Of a stretch of 64,000 bases of DNA, positions 25,408 through 37,809 are shown one piece after another (position 1 is the stretch's first letter; the number at the start of each line of letters is the position of its first letter). Both the position numbers and the translations under genes were made by a program. The notes under the pieces were generated by a model, which saw nothing but the letters and a program-made list of their open reading frames with translations, did not search any database and was not told where the DNA came from. The stretch lies in assembly GCA_026874595.1 (NCBI GenBank), contig CM049320.1, forward strand, positions 27,009,214 through 27,073,213. Direction: 5' to 3'. The stretch comes from Sipunculus nudus (Eukaryota; Annelida; Sipuncula; Golfingiida; Sipunculidae).

Positions 25408-27380
25408 TGTCCCTTAAATTGTCGTCACATACGCACCAGACTACAATGATGAACACGTCACCATGACGTTTGAGGCAACATCGGATACTCGTTACTTACT
25501 TACCCATGATCATGAAATTTACCTTCCTTGTATGCAAAATATTCTCAGTTGCTTTGCTGGCAAATATCATGATATATAAAATAGCCTAATTTTCCTATCT
25601 CGGTCACGTATGAGCTAGGAAGGGTTATTTTTCTGCGTTGGATAGCAATTGATAAGTTTTGAGGGACAAAGTTATATTCAGGTCGATTCTCATTTCGTTT
25701 GGCGTCGAATCAGAAAAATTGAGATTTTCAAAAACAGCAATAACTCAGTCACTTTATCAGCTAGAAAGGTTCAGTTTCCAAATTTGAGTGTTATTTGATA
25801 AAGTCACAGTGACTCAATTTCAAGTCTCGTCAAGTCTCATGACATCTGCTGTTAAACAAGAATAAGCAAGCTTTCACGCAAATGCTCGCAACTTGGTCAC
25901 TTTTTAAGCTAGCGAGGTCTACCTTTAAGTATTATGTGGCATTTGATAAGCTCTGCCTAACGTAATTCAATCTTATCCCATTTGCCCAGAAACAAAAATG
26001 CTGTTGTATCGGGTACAGCTGTTTGCTAGACGGGACTGGCGACTATGCCATGATAACCAACAATGTATCAGTTATTTAATAAACTAGTCATATACCCTAA
26101 ATTCCCTCATGTCACAGGCGACTTTTTATTCAACTACCCCGCCAGAGCGGTCAGGGTTTGACGTACTACACTGAGAGTCTTAATGTGGGATTCTATCAGG
26201 AGAGAATTTTTGGTTGCCATTAGATAATTCAAGTAGAAGCCGGAGGAACACTCTGGTTATAACCGCGCCCTCAACCATAAACCCTTATTCAGATAGAGTT
26301 ATACATAAGATTTACAATCAGACGTCATGCCACGATATAATTTTGTGGGGTGAGCGTGTGTGTTTCTTTTCTTCAGCGCTCACAATAATATGCTGCCTAC
26401 AGCTGCCAACATAAAGTTTTAATCTTCCTCAACTTCACGAAAGAGTTCAGTCAGTCTTTTTGTCTTTTAGATGTCCTTCTCCATGCCCTTTGATTTGTCT
26501 GTCTGTCCGCCCGTCCGTCAGGTTTTCGTATTAGGAAGAACTTTGTCAAAATGTTGGTACAATTGTTTCCCTTAGGAATATCATTGAGGGAATATGAGCC
26601 TTATATGTTGACCGACCTTCTGTATTTTTCGTTTCTGGACTATAAAATATCTTTCTCGAAAACCATAGGATTTTATATAAACTATTTTTATGGCTCTTCT
26701 TAACAGTAACTGGGGTGATTGATTTTGTCGGTGCTGCTTATGTTGACCAACGTCTTACGAGCCATTTTTTTTGTTGAACTAATTCTTCATAATAATTGCA
26801 GACAATCTGAAATCGATAGTGTTTCTTTACTTACAAACCGATTTGTTGACCACAGTTTTCTATTTTCTGATAACCCGCTTTTGGCGTGTCTTTAACGAGC
26901 TGTGAACCTTTTTAAAATACCAGAATATTCCTAGAAATTAAATGGGTTCGATCAGATTGTTCATATCAAATTTGGTGAACAAATTGTTTAAAACTGAGAC
27001 AGGTACATTTGTTATGAAGCCTAAAGCACAGTCAGCATGACATGTCTTTGAAGGCACAGCAAAAAGCGACACTAAACATGTTAAAGTATATAGTCATCCA
27101 CATTGGACGCAGTGATTTTATCTATATATGTAGGAGTTTGTATGGCATGTTATATACTCCAAATACCTTTAGTTCCAAAGCGCAGTAAAAAATAAGTTGG
27201 TTCCTATTCAAATTACTTTATAAAAGAACAAATCTGACGTCATCGATGAATGAATGACGGTATGCGTACATTCAGGCTCTCCCTCTCCCCTGTCCTCCAA
27301 TCTTTTTAATATTACTCCTCCTGTTAAAACCAAAAAGGTTAGCTTTGTAGGCAAAGCAGTAATATAGTTTAAATCATCTG

Positions 27381-27631
27381 CTTCTGTGGCTCAGGGGCTT
27401 AGCACTGGACTCAAAGCCGGGAGATCGTAAGTTCGAATCTAGGGTTCGTCGGTGGTATGGCCCAGCAATGGGGACGATCAGATGCAGTAGTCAACAGGCC
27501 TCGTTAACGCCAGGATATAAAATGAGAGGAAGGTTGTAATACTGCTCTGTCACGTAGACCGACACTTGAACGAAATTCCGCAGATGCAACATATAAGTAG
27601 CTAAAATAGCATTAAAAATAATGATACTAAA

Positions 27632-27637
<6 letters not shown>
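27381..27637 (+). mobile_element. tRNA-derived SINE, family A, copy 1
   Basis: The head carries an A-box-like TGGCTCAGGGGCTTAGCAC at 27387 and a B-box, GTTCGAATC, at 27431. The body (TCGGTGGTATGG, AACGCCAGGATATAAAATGA, TGTCACG) is shared with the minus-strand copy at 51299-51637. It is followed by an (AT)n tract. The matching site in duplication copy B, near 32545, lacks it. Confidence 0.85.

Positions 27638-27699
<62 letters not shown>
27638..27699. repeat. (AT)n at SINE 3' end
   Basis: AT run following the family A SINE; absent with the SINE from the paralogous site. Confidence 0.9.
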
Positions 27700-27702
<3 letters not shown>

Positions 27703-28693
27703 ATTTATTGCAGTATGTCATTTTGATTTGTTTTGGACGTTGCTTTACCTTATTTCCCCGAATCATCTAAAGTCACCATGGATTATCAATAATAAAATTG
27801 CATTTAGACTCATTGGTGACAGCACCCTTGACCCAGTTGAGAAAGCCGGGCTTTATATTTAAACTAAATGCGTCCAATGAATGAAAAAGGCTGTTCCGAC
27901 CTTTGTATTAATAAGAGAAACTGTCTTTTTTAAGATCTACCGATTGACCCGACAGCCAGTGCTTGACAAACAGACCGAATTGCATTCGGGATACTGAAGA
28001 CGAGTGTCACGTGTGTTGATTAACTGTCAGTCCTATGGTCTGTCTTCACATGTGTATTTTAATACGGTCTAGTGGATTGTTTGCGGTCTGTGTAAAGTGA
28101 CTCAAGGTATATTTCAAAGTAACATGAAACTGTTTCTATATCTCTCCTTATTCAAATAACAACACGAGGAGAATCGCATGTGTTAAAAAGTTGACCTTCC
28201 ATCTAGGCCTACCGAGTTCTATGGTGATACAAATTGAGTTCCAGCACCATAAGGATCAGCCTGTGTGATCCTACATACCACTCAATAGCAAATATTCACA
28301 CGTAACTAGTAAGTAAAAGTTTTTTATTTACCCCTCGCCAGCGCATCATTCTTGAAAGTTAACATGTTTAAACAAGTCCTGGATCTCCGTCCCGCGAGTC
28401 TGCGTATCTCCTGGTGAAGTGTCCATGTGTATATGCATGCGCGATGATCTCTCCTGTCCCCTCAGAAACGGGTTGGATATGTCGCTAGTTAAAATTAACC
28501 TTTAGATAATGAGGATCCTTGTTTACTTTTAATTATGACCCCTCGGGGGGAGACATGTTGCTTTAGTTCCAGCTACTGTCATCTTTTATCGTCGGCCGAC
28601 GCCATTTATCGTCGTCCTCTGTAAGACCCCTATGACACATGCCTCAGCAATAATTCTTCGAATTTCATTCAGGACGTCCTAAGATATAGCTCG

Positions 28694-28695
<2 letters not shown>

Positions 28696-28732
<37 letters not shown>
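28696..28732. repeat. (CA)n microsatellite
   Basis: About 18 CA units. The paralogous position near 33460 has only a CACACGC remnant. Confidence 0.9.
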
Positions 28733-28736
<4 letters not shown>

Positions 28737-29480
28737 CAGCCATTTCCATAACCCCTGTCAGCTTCCGCAGAGATAATAAATCATACACATTATTGTAATG
28801 ATTTAAATGTTTAGAATCAACACCATGTATATAGCCGCCAGCTAGCACAGGTATTATGGTGTAATCTTGGTTGATTATTTGTCATTTAATGTAAGCAAAA
28901 TCAAGTAACGGAATTTCAATGAAATCATGTTGAATGATGGGGGGGGGGGGGGTGGTAATTTTTTTTTTAATTTTCATACAATCAAGATCACCATAGTATA
29001 TTTTAAAGTAAAACATTATATACCATTTTGAAATAAAGCAATTCCTTTTCCGGGCAGAAGTCGGGGCTGTTTGTAGCTATTTGATGATACCTTTGTTCTG
29101 CATCTCCCTTGTCAACCGGGGAAGTATCCCGTGACACTGAGAAAATACAGTAATAATATATTTGCAGATGGGTAGAACTTGGATCCGTATATGGACCAGG
29201 CCTTTCTGCAGATGGGATACGTATTCAGACGGGTTCCAACATTTCCATACATTCTGGAAGTTGGTGGGTGAAAATTAATTTAAGTATAAATATCTCCAAA
29301 CATTTTGAATTTGGTGAATCTAATCGATGCCGATAATATGCTTCATCCAGAAATATGCATTCTCACGAATGTAGGCCTCCGCCATGTGAGTGGTCGTATA
29401 TTTTCCTTATTCTTTGGCCTGCACACCCAGTTTACGGGTTACATATGATTCCAGCATATGTTTTCGTCCACTTTTTCGTC

Positions 29481-30377
29481 CCACAATCCCATGGTTGTTT
29501 GGGCATATGGCACAAACCAAAATCTAACCCATTTAGATTTAGTTAGTTATTCACTAACCCATTTCTGAGGTGCCCTGAAAATTTCAGTGGATTTCGTTTC
29601 TGATTGCGAGAGTATTGTGAACAAACACACACACATACGAACAGGAATGAACGTAAACCGTCCTGGCGGAGGCAATTATTTCAACTCTCCATGATTTGCC
29701 CGGGTCACGGTCTATTGTTAGCATTGACACAGACATATGCTTAAAGATATAGCATGCCTCGATCTAGTAACCATTCACTAAAGAAATGGTGATGTTTGTC
29801 GTGCATGGTCCTAAATTGTCACGTATTCAGAAGATATGGCAGTTAAAGGGCACGTTTAAGGGTCATTGATTATGCTTTACCTTTCTTTTTCTCTCCACGT
29901 TGTCTTCAACTGACAAGAAGCATGATTATCAGCTGTCTAAAGGACAGTAGCCATGAGTAATGATACGTTTTGTGACCCGATTAACTGATGTGACTGCTTT
30001 TTTTCAGAATGCCTTTGATATTAACCCAGCTCTACACACACACCTATTATGGAAAATCAAGACTCATTATTATAATCCCCAGCATAAGGATGATCGTCTT
30101 GTCTGTTCTTCAGTCTGTAAATTTGTCTCAGACATACCAGATGGTAAAATCTTCAGTTTTAGCCAAACTGTTAGGCATTGTCAAAAAAAGAAGCGTTTGT
30201 TTCCTATGTTACCATGGCCACAAGGATTGTTGCAGCTTTTAACAATATGAAATAATATGTTTGTTTGATATCTCAATTACTATAAATAATATCTCAGATC
30301 TCAAGGCTGCACCTAAAACCTTGCTCAATGCGCATCCTTTCTAAGAGATAGGTGCCTCAGTATGCAGGAACCATGGT
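29481..30377. other. Spacer between duplicated segments
   Basis: About 0.9 kb. The left part (29565-29690) ends in AACAAACACACACACATACG and GGCGGAGGCAATTAT, words typical of a dispersed invertebrate repeat. No gene seen. Confidence 0.4.
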
Positions 30378-33300
30378 AAAGTATTCTCTGGCAATGTTTG
30401 TGAAATGTAAAATATCAAGCTTATCTCGGCCTCTTTTAAGTTAGAAAGGTCTCACTTTGTGTTTATTAGCATTTGACAAGTTTTGAGACACAGGTAAAGT
30501 CCCATCAACTATCATTTTCATATCTAAGCTATCCCTTGTCCACTTGGTGTCCTGATTTAGGTGGAATTGATAAGTTCTCAGTGACTCGACTGCAAGTCCC
30601 GTCAAATATCAAGACATCTGTTGTTAAACGAGACGAAGCAAGCCTTCACGAAAATTACTACAAGTTGCCCTTTTTACGTCAGAGAGCTATAGTTTTTCAA
30701 AGCATATGATAAATTCTGCCTAATCTTGTCCAGTCTCATCCCATTTGCCTCGAAACAAGAATGCTATTTATCGTTTAGAGCTGTGGGCTGGAGGGCTTGC
30801 AATAATGTTTTAAATACATCTAATTATTGATATGTAAATCTATAATGAAGATGACGTTGTGATATAAAACTAACAACGCATCAGTGATTGATACACATGC
30901 CGTATATCCTTAATTCTCTAATGTCAAGATGACGTTGTAATATAGAACTGACAACGCATCAGTGATTGATACATCGGCCGTATATCCTTAATTCCGTCAT
31001 GTAACAGGCGATCCCCCCCCCCCCCCCCCCCCCCCCAGGATTCAGGGTTTGTTAAAGAGACCTACTTTAACGAGAGTGTTACTGTGGGATTCTATCTACA
31101 GGGACGTTTTACTGATAATTAGACCCTTATAGTAGTAGTCGGAGGAACACTCTGGTGATGGTAGCTCCCTCATCCGCACACTCATATTCGGATAGAGTTG
31201 TATATCATATTTACAATCAGACTCCGAGGCTCATGATAATTTGGTGAGCTTGGGCGTGTATGTGTTTCTTTTCTTCAGCGATCATACTAACAACCGACCA
31301 GTTGTCCCTAGGTTGCGTTTCCTCGCAACTTTTCAAAGGAGACAAGAATTAATCCGCTACCTACAGGTGACAACATAGTTTTTTTAAGGTCTTTAACCTT
31401 TTCAGAGAGACCCATGATTTGGCCATGCCTCTCTTCCATTTGTTTGTTAATCAGACTGTCCATCTGTCTAGGTTTCTTTCTGTCTGTCTAGGTGTCTATT
31501 ATTCTGTTTGTGTATGTCATTTAGGTTTTTGTGTCAACTTTCCCAAATATCAACAGAATTCCTTGAAATTTGGTTCAATTGTTCCCTGTTGTTAATGTAT
31601 GTCATCAATATTCACCGACATCCGAACTTCTATGAACATTTGATTCCAGAGAGTGTATTCCTGAAGACCGTAGGCTTTTATTTTAATTATGAATTATGGT
31701 TCTTCTTAATGATAGCTTGGATATAATTGTAACGTATGTTTACCAAATTTCTACGACCAAATTATTTCTAGTTGTTGTTGAGGTATTATTAATAATAATT
31801 GCAAATATATAAGGAAATGATGAAGTTTCTTCACTTTTCAAATCAATGTGCATATGTTGTCCACACATTTCTGGTATTTTCTGATGATTCGCTTACGGTG
31901 CGTCTTTTAGTCAGCTGTCAACCTTTCTTAAACATCGTCCTTGAATTAAATAGGTCTGATCAGACTGTTGATTTCATTGTTGGTGAAAAAATGTTTAAAA
32001 CTAGTTTACTCATCGCAAACTAAGGCAGGAATTGTTGCCATAAGCCTGATGCACACTCACCCTGCAGGCCTTTAAAGCACAGTTCATACAGATTCTAAAC
32101 AAGTATACTTCTGTAGTTGTCTTATATATGTAGTTTTTTTTATTAATTTTATCTAATGCGAATGCCCTGAAGTTCCAAATTGCATTGTGCTATAAGTTAG
32201 TTCTTAAATATCAAAGTTCATACTTCAGTTCACGCCAACTGAAAAGTTACAGTAATATGTTCTCCGCAAAAAATCTGGGAACAAATCTGACCTCATCGAT
32301 GAATCAATGACTGAAAGCTTACGAACAGATTCGCCCTCTCCCCCAGGTCTCCAGTCATTTATTATTCGTCCCCTTATAACCAAAATGAGATCAAAGATTC
32401 CCTGCTTAAATGCACAGAGGAAATGCAAAAGCATGACATATGTTACGGCCATTGGTCCTCTTTTCCGGAAATTGATCACATGCCTGGTTTAATAGCGCTC
32501 AAGTCGGCTCTGCTATATTGTGTAAGCATAGCAGTAATACAGTTCAAATCAATGTGGCAATATGTCATTTTTCTTCGTTTTGGACGCTGCTTTAAATTTA
32601 TTTACCAATCATCTAATAAGAAAAAAGATTATTAAATATAACATTGCATTTCGATTCATTTGTGAAAGTACTGATGGCACAATTGAGATGATTGCGATTA
32701 ATCCATACCCTAGCAGGTGGCTCTACTCGATGGTACCAATGAGAAAAAAGTCCCATCCGTTGCATTAATAAGAGGAATTGTCTCTTATTTACCAATAGAC
32801 AGCGAGTGCGTGACGAGTGCGTGTGAACACATGTGGAGGGAAGGCACCGGGCCGGACATTTATGTCACATGTATTGATTAACTGTGAGCCATATGCTTGA
32901 TTGGCCTGTCTTCACATAAATTTGTTTTCATCATTTACTTTGTAACAACATTGCAAGCCAAATAGAAACATACGATGTGGTATAAGGCTAACCCTACAAT
33001 TTTGTCATGTTTACACTAGTCCCATGTACATTCAGTGGGAGATCTAGTAACATAAGAATCAGCCCTTTTGATCAAACATACCACCCATTGACAAGCATTG
33101 GCTCGTTACTAGTAGGTAAAAAGTGTTATATTTACCCCTTGATAGCGCGTCCTTGTCCTGTTTTAACAAATCCTGTTTTTCGGTCGTCCCTCCTAGCTCA
33201 ATGTCACATACATGGACGATGTCCTCTCAGAAACGAATCGGATAAGTTGCTCGTTTTATGGCAAGTAATTGTTCAATTATGAGTATCCTTCTTTAATTAT

Positions 33301-34050
33301 TATTATGACTGCGACGGAGGCATTTTTATTGCCTTCTTCTGACGTCGTCTGTCATCTGTCGTCTTTGTCATTCGTTCTTGTTTGTAAGACTGCGATGACC
33401 AAATCCCTCTAACATTATTCATCAAATTTCATTTAGGACTTTTGAAGATATAGTTCGAACACACGCATATAACAGCCAGTCCAATAATCCCTTGCCACCT
33501 GTGTTGGCAAAGTATGCACATCAATGCAATAATATAATGTTTTGAATGAATACCATGTATATAGTGATTAACATAACATGCCGCCAACTAGCACAGGTAT
33601 GATTTGATTTTCAGTCAAATCATGTCAAAGGTAAGGGTAACACAATAGGAACAATATTTTTTTTTATTTTATATACTATGCGGATCACCATAGTATCTTA
33701 TTGTGACATAATGCAATGCCCTTTTCACGGCAAACATCTTGGCCGTGTAAAGGCATTTAAGGATGCGTTTGTTCTGCATCTACCCTTTGACCTATATGTG
33801 TTAGTAAAGGGGGATACTGTTAAGATATAGGAATAATGCTTTAGCAGATGGACAGACATAGGATCCGTGTATAGACCAGGCCTATCTGCCGAGGGCTACA
33901 TCGCTAGACGGGTTCGAACATTTCTATACATTCTATCTGTAAGTTGGTGTGCAGAAATTTATTTAAGTAAACTATCTCTGCATACATTTGAAAATTAGTG
34001 CATCTAACCCAAGGAAATAATACGCTTCCCCAAGAATCCTTAATATGGTC
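30378..34050 (+). repeat. Segmental duplication, copy B
   Basis: Paralogue of 25535-29480. It has its own changes: a 78-bp tandem duplication at 30848-31003 and a poly-C run at 31014-31036. It preserves the SINE-free state of the 27381 insertion site. Confidence 0.85.
30848..31003. repeat. 78-bp tandem duplication
   Basis: Units 30848-30925 and 30926-31003 both start AAGATGACGTTGT and include CGCATCAGTGATTGATACA and CGTATATCCTTAATTC. They differ at only a few bases. The unit occurs once in copy A near 26050, so the doubling happened after the large duplication. Confidence 0.85.
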
Positions 34051-34149
34051 CTTAATATAGGGTATTCTTCAACCCGTGTTTTGTTCTCTAATTGGCCTAC
34101 ATTCTCTGGTTCAGTGGTTCAGATGTTTTCAACACATCTTTGCAGTCAC

Positions 34150-34447
34150 TTATTCGCCCCTTTTTTCCGATGTTCTCTATGACACATGGACACAGCCCAA
34201 AATCACTGGGGAGCATAAACCCTACCACACGTTTTTGTAGACGCCTTAGGGTTTCCCACTCTACATTTTGTCCGACGCTAATGCTTGACCAGGATCCATT
34301 CACATCTGGGTGGAGAGACCACATCCTTGTGGTAGAGACATTTGCCAGGAGTCATAGCCACGATGGAGGTCTAAACAGCATTGGAACCCACGACCAATTC
34401 GGTCACAAATCCAGCGCCCAAACCGTTACGCAACCACGCCCAACATT
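34150..34447 (-). mobile_element. tRNA-derived SINE, family C
   Basis: On the minus strand from the right end: an A-box-like GTGGTTGCGTAACGG, then GGGCGCTGGA and a B-box-like GGGTTCCAATGC. A body follows that includes CTCTCCACCCAGATGTGAAT and GGATCCTGGTC. This head-plus-body order is that of a tRNA-derived SINE. The plus-strand frame through it is an artefact. Confidence 0.6.
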
Positions 34448-34450
34448 CCA

Positions 34451-35880
34451 TCATTCACCCTGCACGCAGGTGTGTAAATTACAAATCGTTAAGCAGGTAG
34501 AAGAGATGTAAAGTATGCGTAGACAGCATCCATGCCAAAGAAATTTTTTTTCCATGAAACTTATGATATAAATAGATAAACCTATGGATCTATTTTGCAG
34601 TGTAATATCCGTGACGCGGTATTGTTAATATAAAGAGAAAATTATGCACGGGCTTCATTGAATAGTTTACTTGATATAACTGTTCAAGAATGTTATAGAT
34701 GTAAATGCAAGGTGCCTGATATTGCAGCGACAGTTGCTGTAGTATTTTCAATAAAAGGATTACCTAGATGGATAGGAGGTTAAACCATATTTGCTGGCTG
34801 ACAAAAGAAATGAGTGCCAAGGCATCAAGAGTCGCATGGTTTACACATTCACTGAACATGCATGTAGGTCCGGAACTGGGTGTAAATTCAGTCCAAACAT
34901 GCTTCAATCCATCACTGACATGACTGGCTAATCATATTCAGTTAAGGCCTTAATCCTGAGCTGGAGGTTGAATGTGCCATACGCATGTGAATATTCAGAT
35001 TACCAAGCGCTAGACACTATACTGTTTTCCGAAGGCAGTTCAGCTGTTCTATGGTGTTAACGTCAAAACAAAAAACACACACACAAAACTCATTCAAAAT
35101 TATTATCATACAAGCGTTATCACTGCGGGAGCAATAACCTTTAAAATGGGGTATAGCAAAGGACAATGAGGACAAAATTGAGCCAACATTCTTTTATAAA
35201 TATAAGATAGTTTACCCATTTTGAACGTTTCTCGAGTGTTTTACAGCTTCCTTTCATTGTGGATTGCTGGTATGGCAGGCCCCATGAATCCAGGTGGTGG
35301 AGACAAGTTCACCAGATTATTGATTCAACTCGTCATTTTATCAATTTTATGTTCTACATATTGGCATGAACCTCGATAATATATATTTTGTTTTAAGTAT
35401 AAGCATACGTCAATAATATAAAGCTCAGCTGAAATTTGAGATTCAGGCGTGAGATGTTATATCACATTATTTTGTCGTGTGTTATAATATAATTGATATT
35501 GTAAGTATTTCTCATGCAGATATCTTCTCATCTAATGATTAATCATAATCATCAAACGTGCTAATATCTCGCATAGAATTATATATGTCTATATCATAGA
35601 ATACAAATTACATTTTACTAAAAAGATTATGCCAACACATAATATGAAGCCTGCTTTTCGTGTACCTGTTTCTGCAAATAAAGTCGATTCGTGTCGCTTT
35701 TTTGTCAGAGACACCATATGATGGGTGCAAGGTGCCCCCCCCCCTTTTTTTTAACAACACTTGCCAGCGACACACATCTTATCATTTATGAAACGCAAAA
35801 ACATACTTGTGTGTGTGTGTTTTTTCCTTATAGGAATTACAGATATTCATGGCGTAGATATGATTATTGTGTAGATATAT
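34451..35880. other. Non-coding stretch
   Basis: AT-rich sequence with no recognised gene, repeat family or RNA. Confidence 0.5.
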
Positions 35881-35899
35881 CTTAAGACATGGCAGTATA

Positions 35900-36580
35900 A
35901 TTTAATCCGACTATTTGGCCGAATTCAACTTCGACATGCTACAGAATCGATCAGTAATATTCGAATGGAAGTAAACCTTGAGAGATCATTGAGAGTACAT
36001 TAACTTTTAAAAACAGTTTATATCTCCCAATAAAAGGTTTATCACCGCAAAATTTTCATCTACACTTCGGCAACACCTATTTTAACCGATGTATTTCTTT
36101 GTCATATCGTTAAAGATAAGACCTTATTATGCATTGCAAGAATATATAAACAAAGGGCAATGAACCTTGTATGGTACCTCTACAAAAGGGGCAATATTGA
36201 GAGGAGCATCCATGGTTAATCATTGTATTAGACTGATCCAGTGCTGGAACATTGGCCCGAACCAGATTGTTTAAGTACTGTTAAAATAAACATATGATCA
36301 GATGAAGCTGCAAAATCTGCCCCTAACAAAATTTCCTGATTTATTTTTCTCATTATCACAATATTCAACGGACATCAGACATAAGCCGTATAGAATCTCT
36401 GATAAACCCACCTTTGGCAAAGACATGTTGATCAAAGTGCATTAGTAATTTGCTCAGTACTTTACAATCCACATTTATTAGATTTACTATATCATGTACC
36501 GTCAGGTTTTGCAATCATTGTGATGACAGTCTATTTTAATACTGTAAAAGAACCAAAATTAAAACATTTGTACTTAATCT
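35900..36580 (-). mobile_element. Decayed LINE reverse transcriptase fragment
   Basis: Read on the minus strand in several frames. From the right it shows NVDCKVLSKLL, then FDQHVFAKGGFIRDSIRLMS, then GFGPMFQHWISLIQ, then INHGCSSQYCPFCRGTIQGS, then a DKEIHRLK/IGVAEV block and an ADD-like remnant. The order matches the reverse-transcriptase core of L1/Tx1-type LINEs (NVDYKILSK, DQxGFxxGRxIxxxIRL, FGFGPxFxxWI, NNGxxSxxFxxxRGxxQG). Frameshifts and stops are many; the element is an old fragment without ends. Confidence 0.65.
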
Positions 36581-36714
36581 TAGAAGTGACATATTAAACT
36601 TTTGTTAGACAGCCAATGCCTAGGGGCTTATTGATTGGTATTGAATTGAATGTTTCAAGTTCATAATTTACAGGCACCATACTCTTACATATTAAACATA
36701 TGTGATTATCAAGC

Positions 36715-36805
36715 CATGTTGATTTCAGGTGTTTTATATACGGGGCTATGAAAAATTATGAAGTCATAACCTGTCTTAATGACTTTCTTAATGCCACCCT
36801 TATTT
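36715..36805 (-). mobile_element. SINE family B body fragment
   Basis: TGATTTCAGGTGTTTTATAT, then ACGGGGCTATG, GAAGTCATAACCTGTC and TTAATGACTT align with 14347-14430 in the SINE at 14240. The tRNA-like head is missing or unrecognisable. Confidence 0.55.
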
Positions 36806-37147
36806 TAAGAAGAACTAGGCACCAGGCGGCAATCCAGTTGTTCCACCTTCCACGTCATGGATAGGCATACTGTACCGCTTATTGTGATGAAGTCAAAAGT
36901 ATTTATGAAATGTATATGATATTATATAATTATAGTGTATTTTTCTCAGAATAGTATTATTTTCAAATAATATTATCATATAGCATCGCTATTAGTTGGC
37001 CGTTTAACAGGGGCCGAATCAACAAACAGCATTATGAACTATATTGTCTCAGCTGTAATATAACATAATCATGTGTTGGGTAAAGTGATTCGCCTATCGT
37101 TGCAGACATAAAAGAAGAAAAAAACAATCATCCGTAAATAATCACAC

Positions 37148-37467
37148 ACCTAACCATACTTTGACACACAAACCAACAAAGCTCATTTTGAGTGCCACGT
37201 TGTGTGCAAAAAATCTGCGAGCATTAACAATAATGCATTGATGCATTTTTTAATCAGGTGAGTATATACGAGATCGTTTCTACCACATACAGTGGTATAC
37301 ACAAAGTACCTAACCATACTTGGACACACAAACCAACAAAGCTCATTTTGAGTGCCACGTTGTGTGAACGAAATCTGCGAGTATTAACAAAAATGCATTG
37401 ATGCATTTTTTAATCAGGTGAGTATATACGAGATCGTTTCTACCACATACAGTGGTATACACAAAGT
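37148..37467. repeat. 160-bp tandem duplication
   Basis: Two adjacent units (37148-37307 and 37308-37467), both starting ACCTAACCATACTT and ending ACACAAAGTA. They differ at only about six positions, so the duplication is recent. Confidence 0.95.
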
Positions 37468-37809
37468 AAAGTAAATAAATAATTATACATGAATTCAGGA
37501 CAATCTATTATTTTGTGCCATATATCTGCAAATTAAACTTTAGAAGTTGGATTTAGAAGTAAATATAGAGATTGCATAAAAATAGCGTTATGTTCAGCGG
37601 CGTTTTGGCATTGAGAAATCTGGCATACATTCCATCACTACATTTTGTAATTATTCATACTGTGACGTCGCTGTCTGAATATGTGAACCAGTGCACGTAT
37701 GCACACACACTAAAGGCTCACAATGATAACAGAGACCAGCATATAAGGTTAACGTATCTTTCCTGCGTTTACTCATTCTAATGCATAACAGATATCTACT
37801 CTAAACAAA

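Larger units (their letters stand above)
20640..25530. other. Non-coding stretch downstream of HES
   Basis: No supported gene except the weak single-exon candidate at 24943-25075. Poly-C/poly-G tracts occur near 21058, 21117, 21927, 23829, 24217 and 24259. 22320-22620 is locally GC-richer, with an inverted CCAAT box (GATTGG), but shows no recognisable coding content. Confidence 0.5.
25535..29480 (+). repeat. Segmental duplication, copy A
   Basis: Matches 30378-34050 in order and orientation along nearly its whole length. Shared anchors include GGAGGAACACTCTGGT (26243 and 31141), TGATTAACTGT (28017 and 32875) and ACCAGGCCT (29195 and 33877). By eye identity is roughly 65-75% with many small gaps, so the duplication is old. 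No conserved open frame runs through both copies. Copy A carries a SINE, a long CA run and a poly-G tract that copy B lacks. Confidence 0.85.

Noticed and set aside
27381-27460. tRNA gene on the plus strand
   Set aside because: A- and B-box words are present, but the acceptor stem is not, and the sequence is the head of SINE family A.
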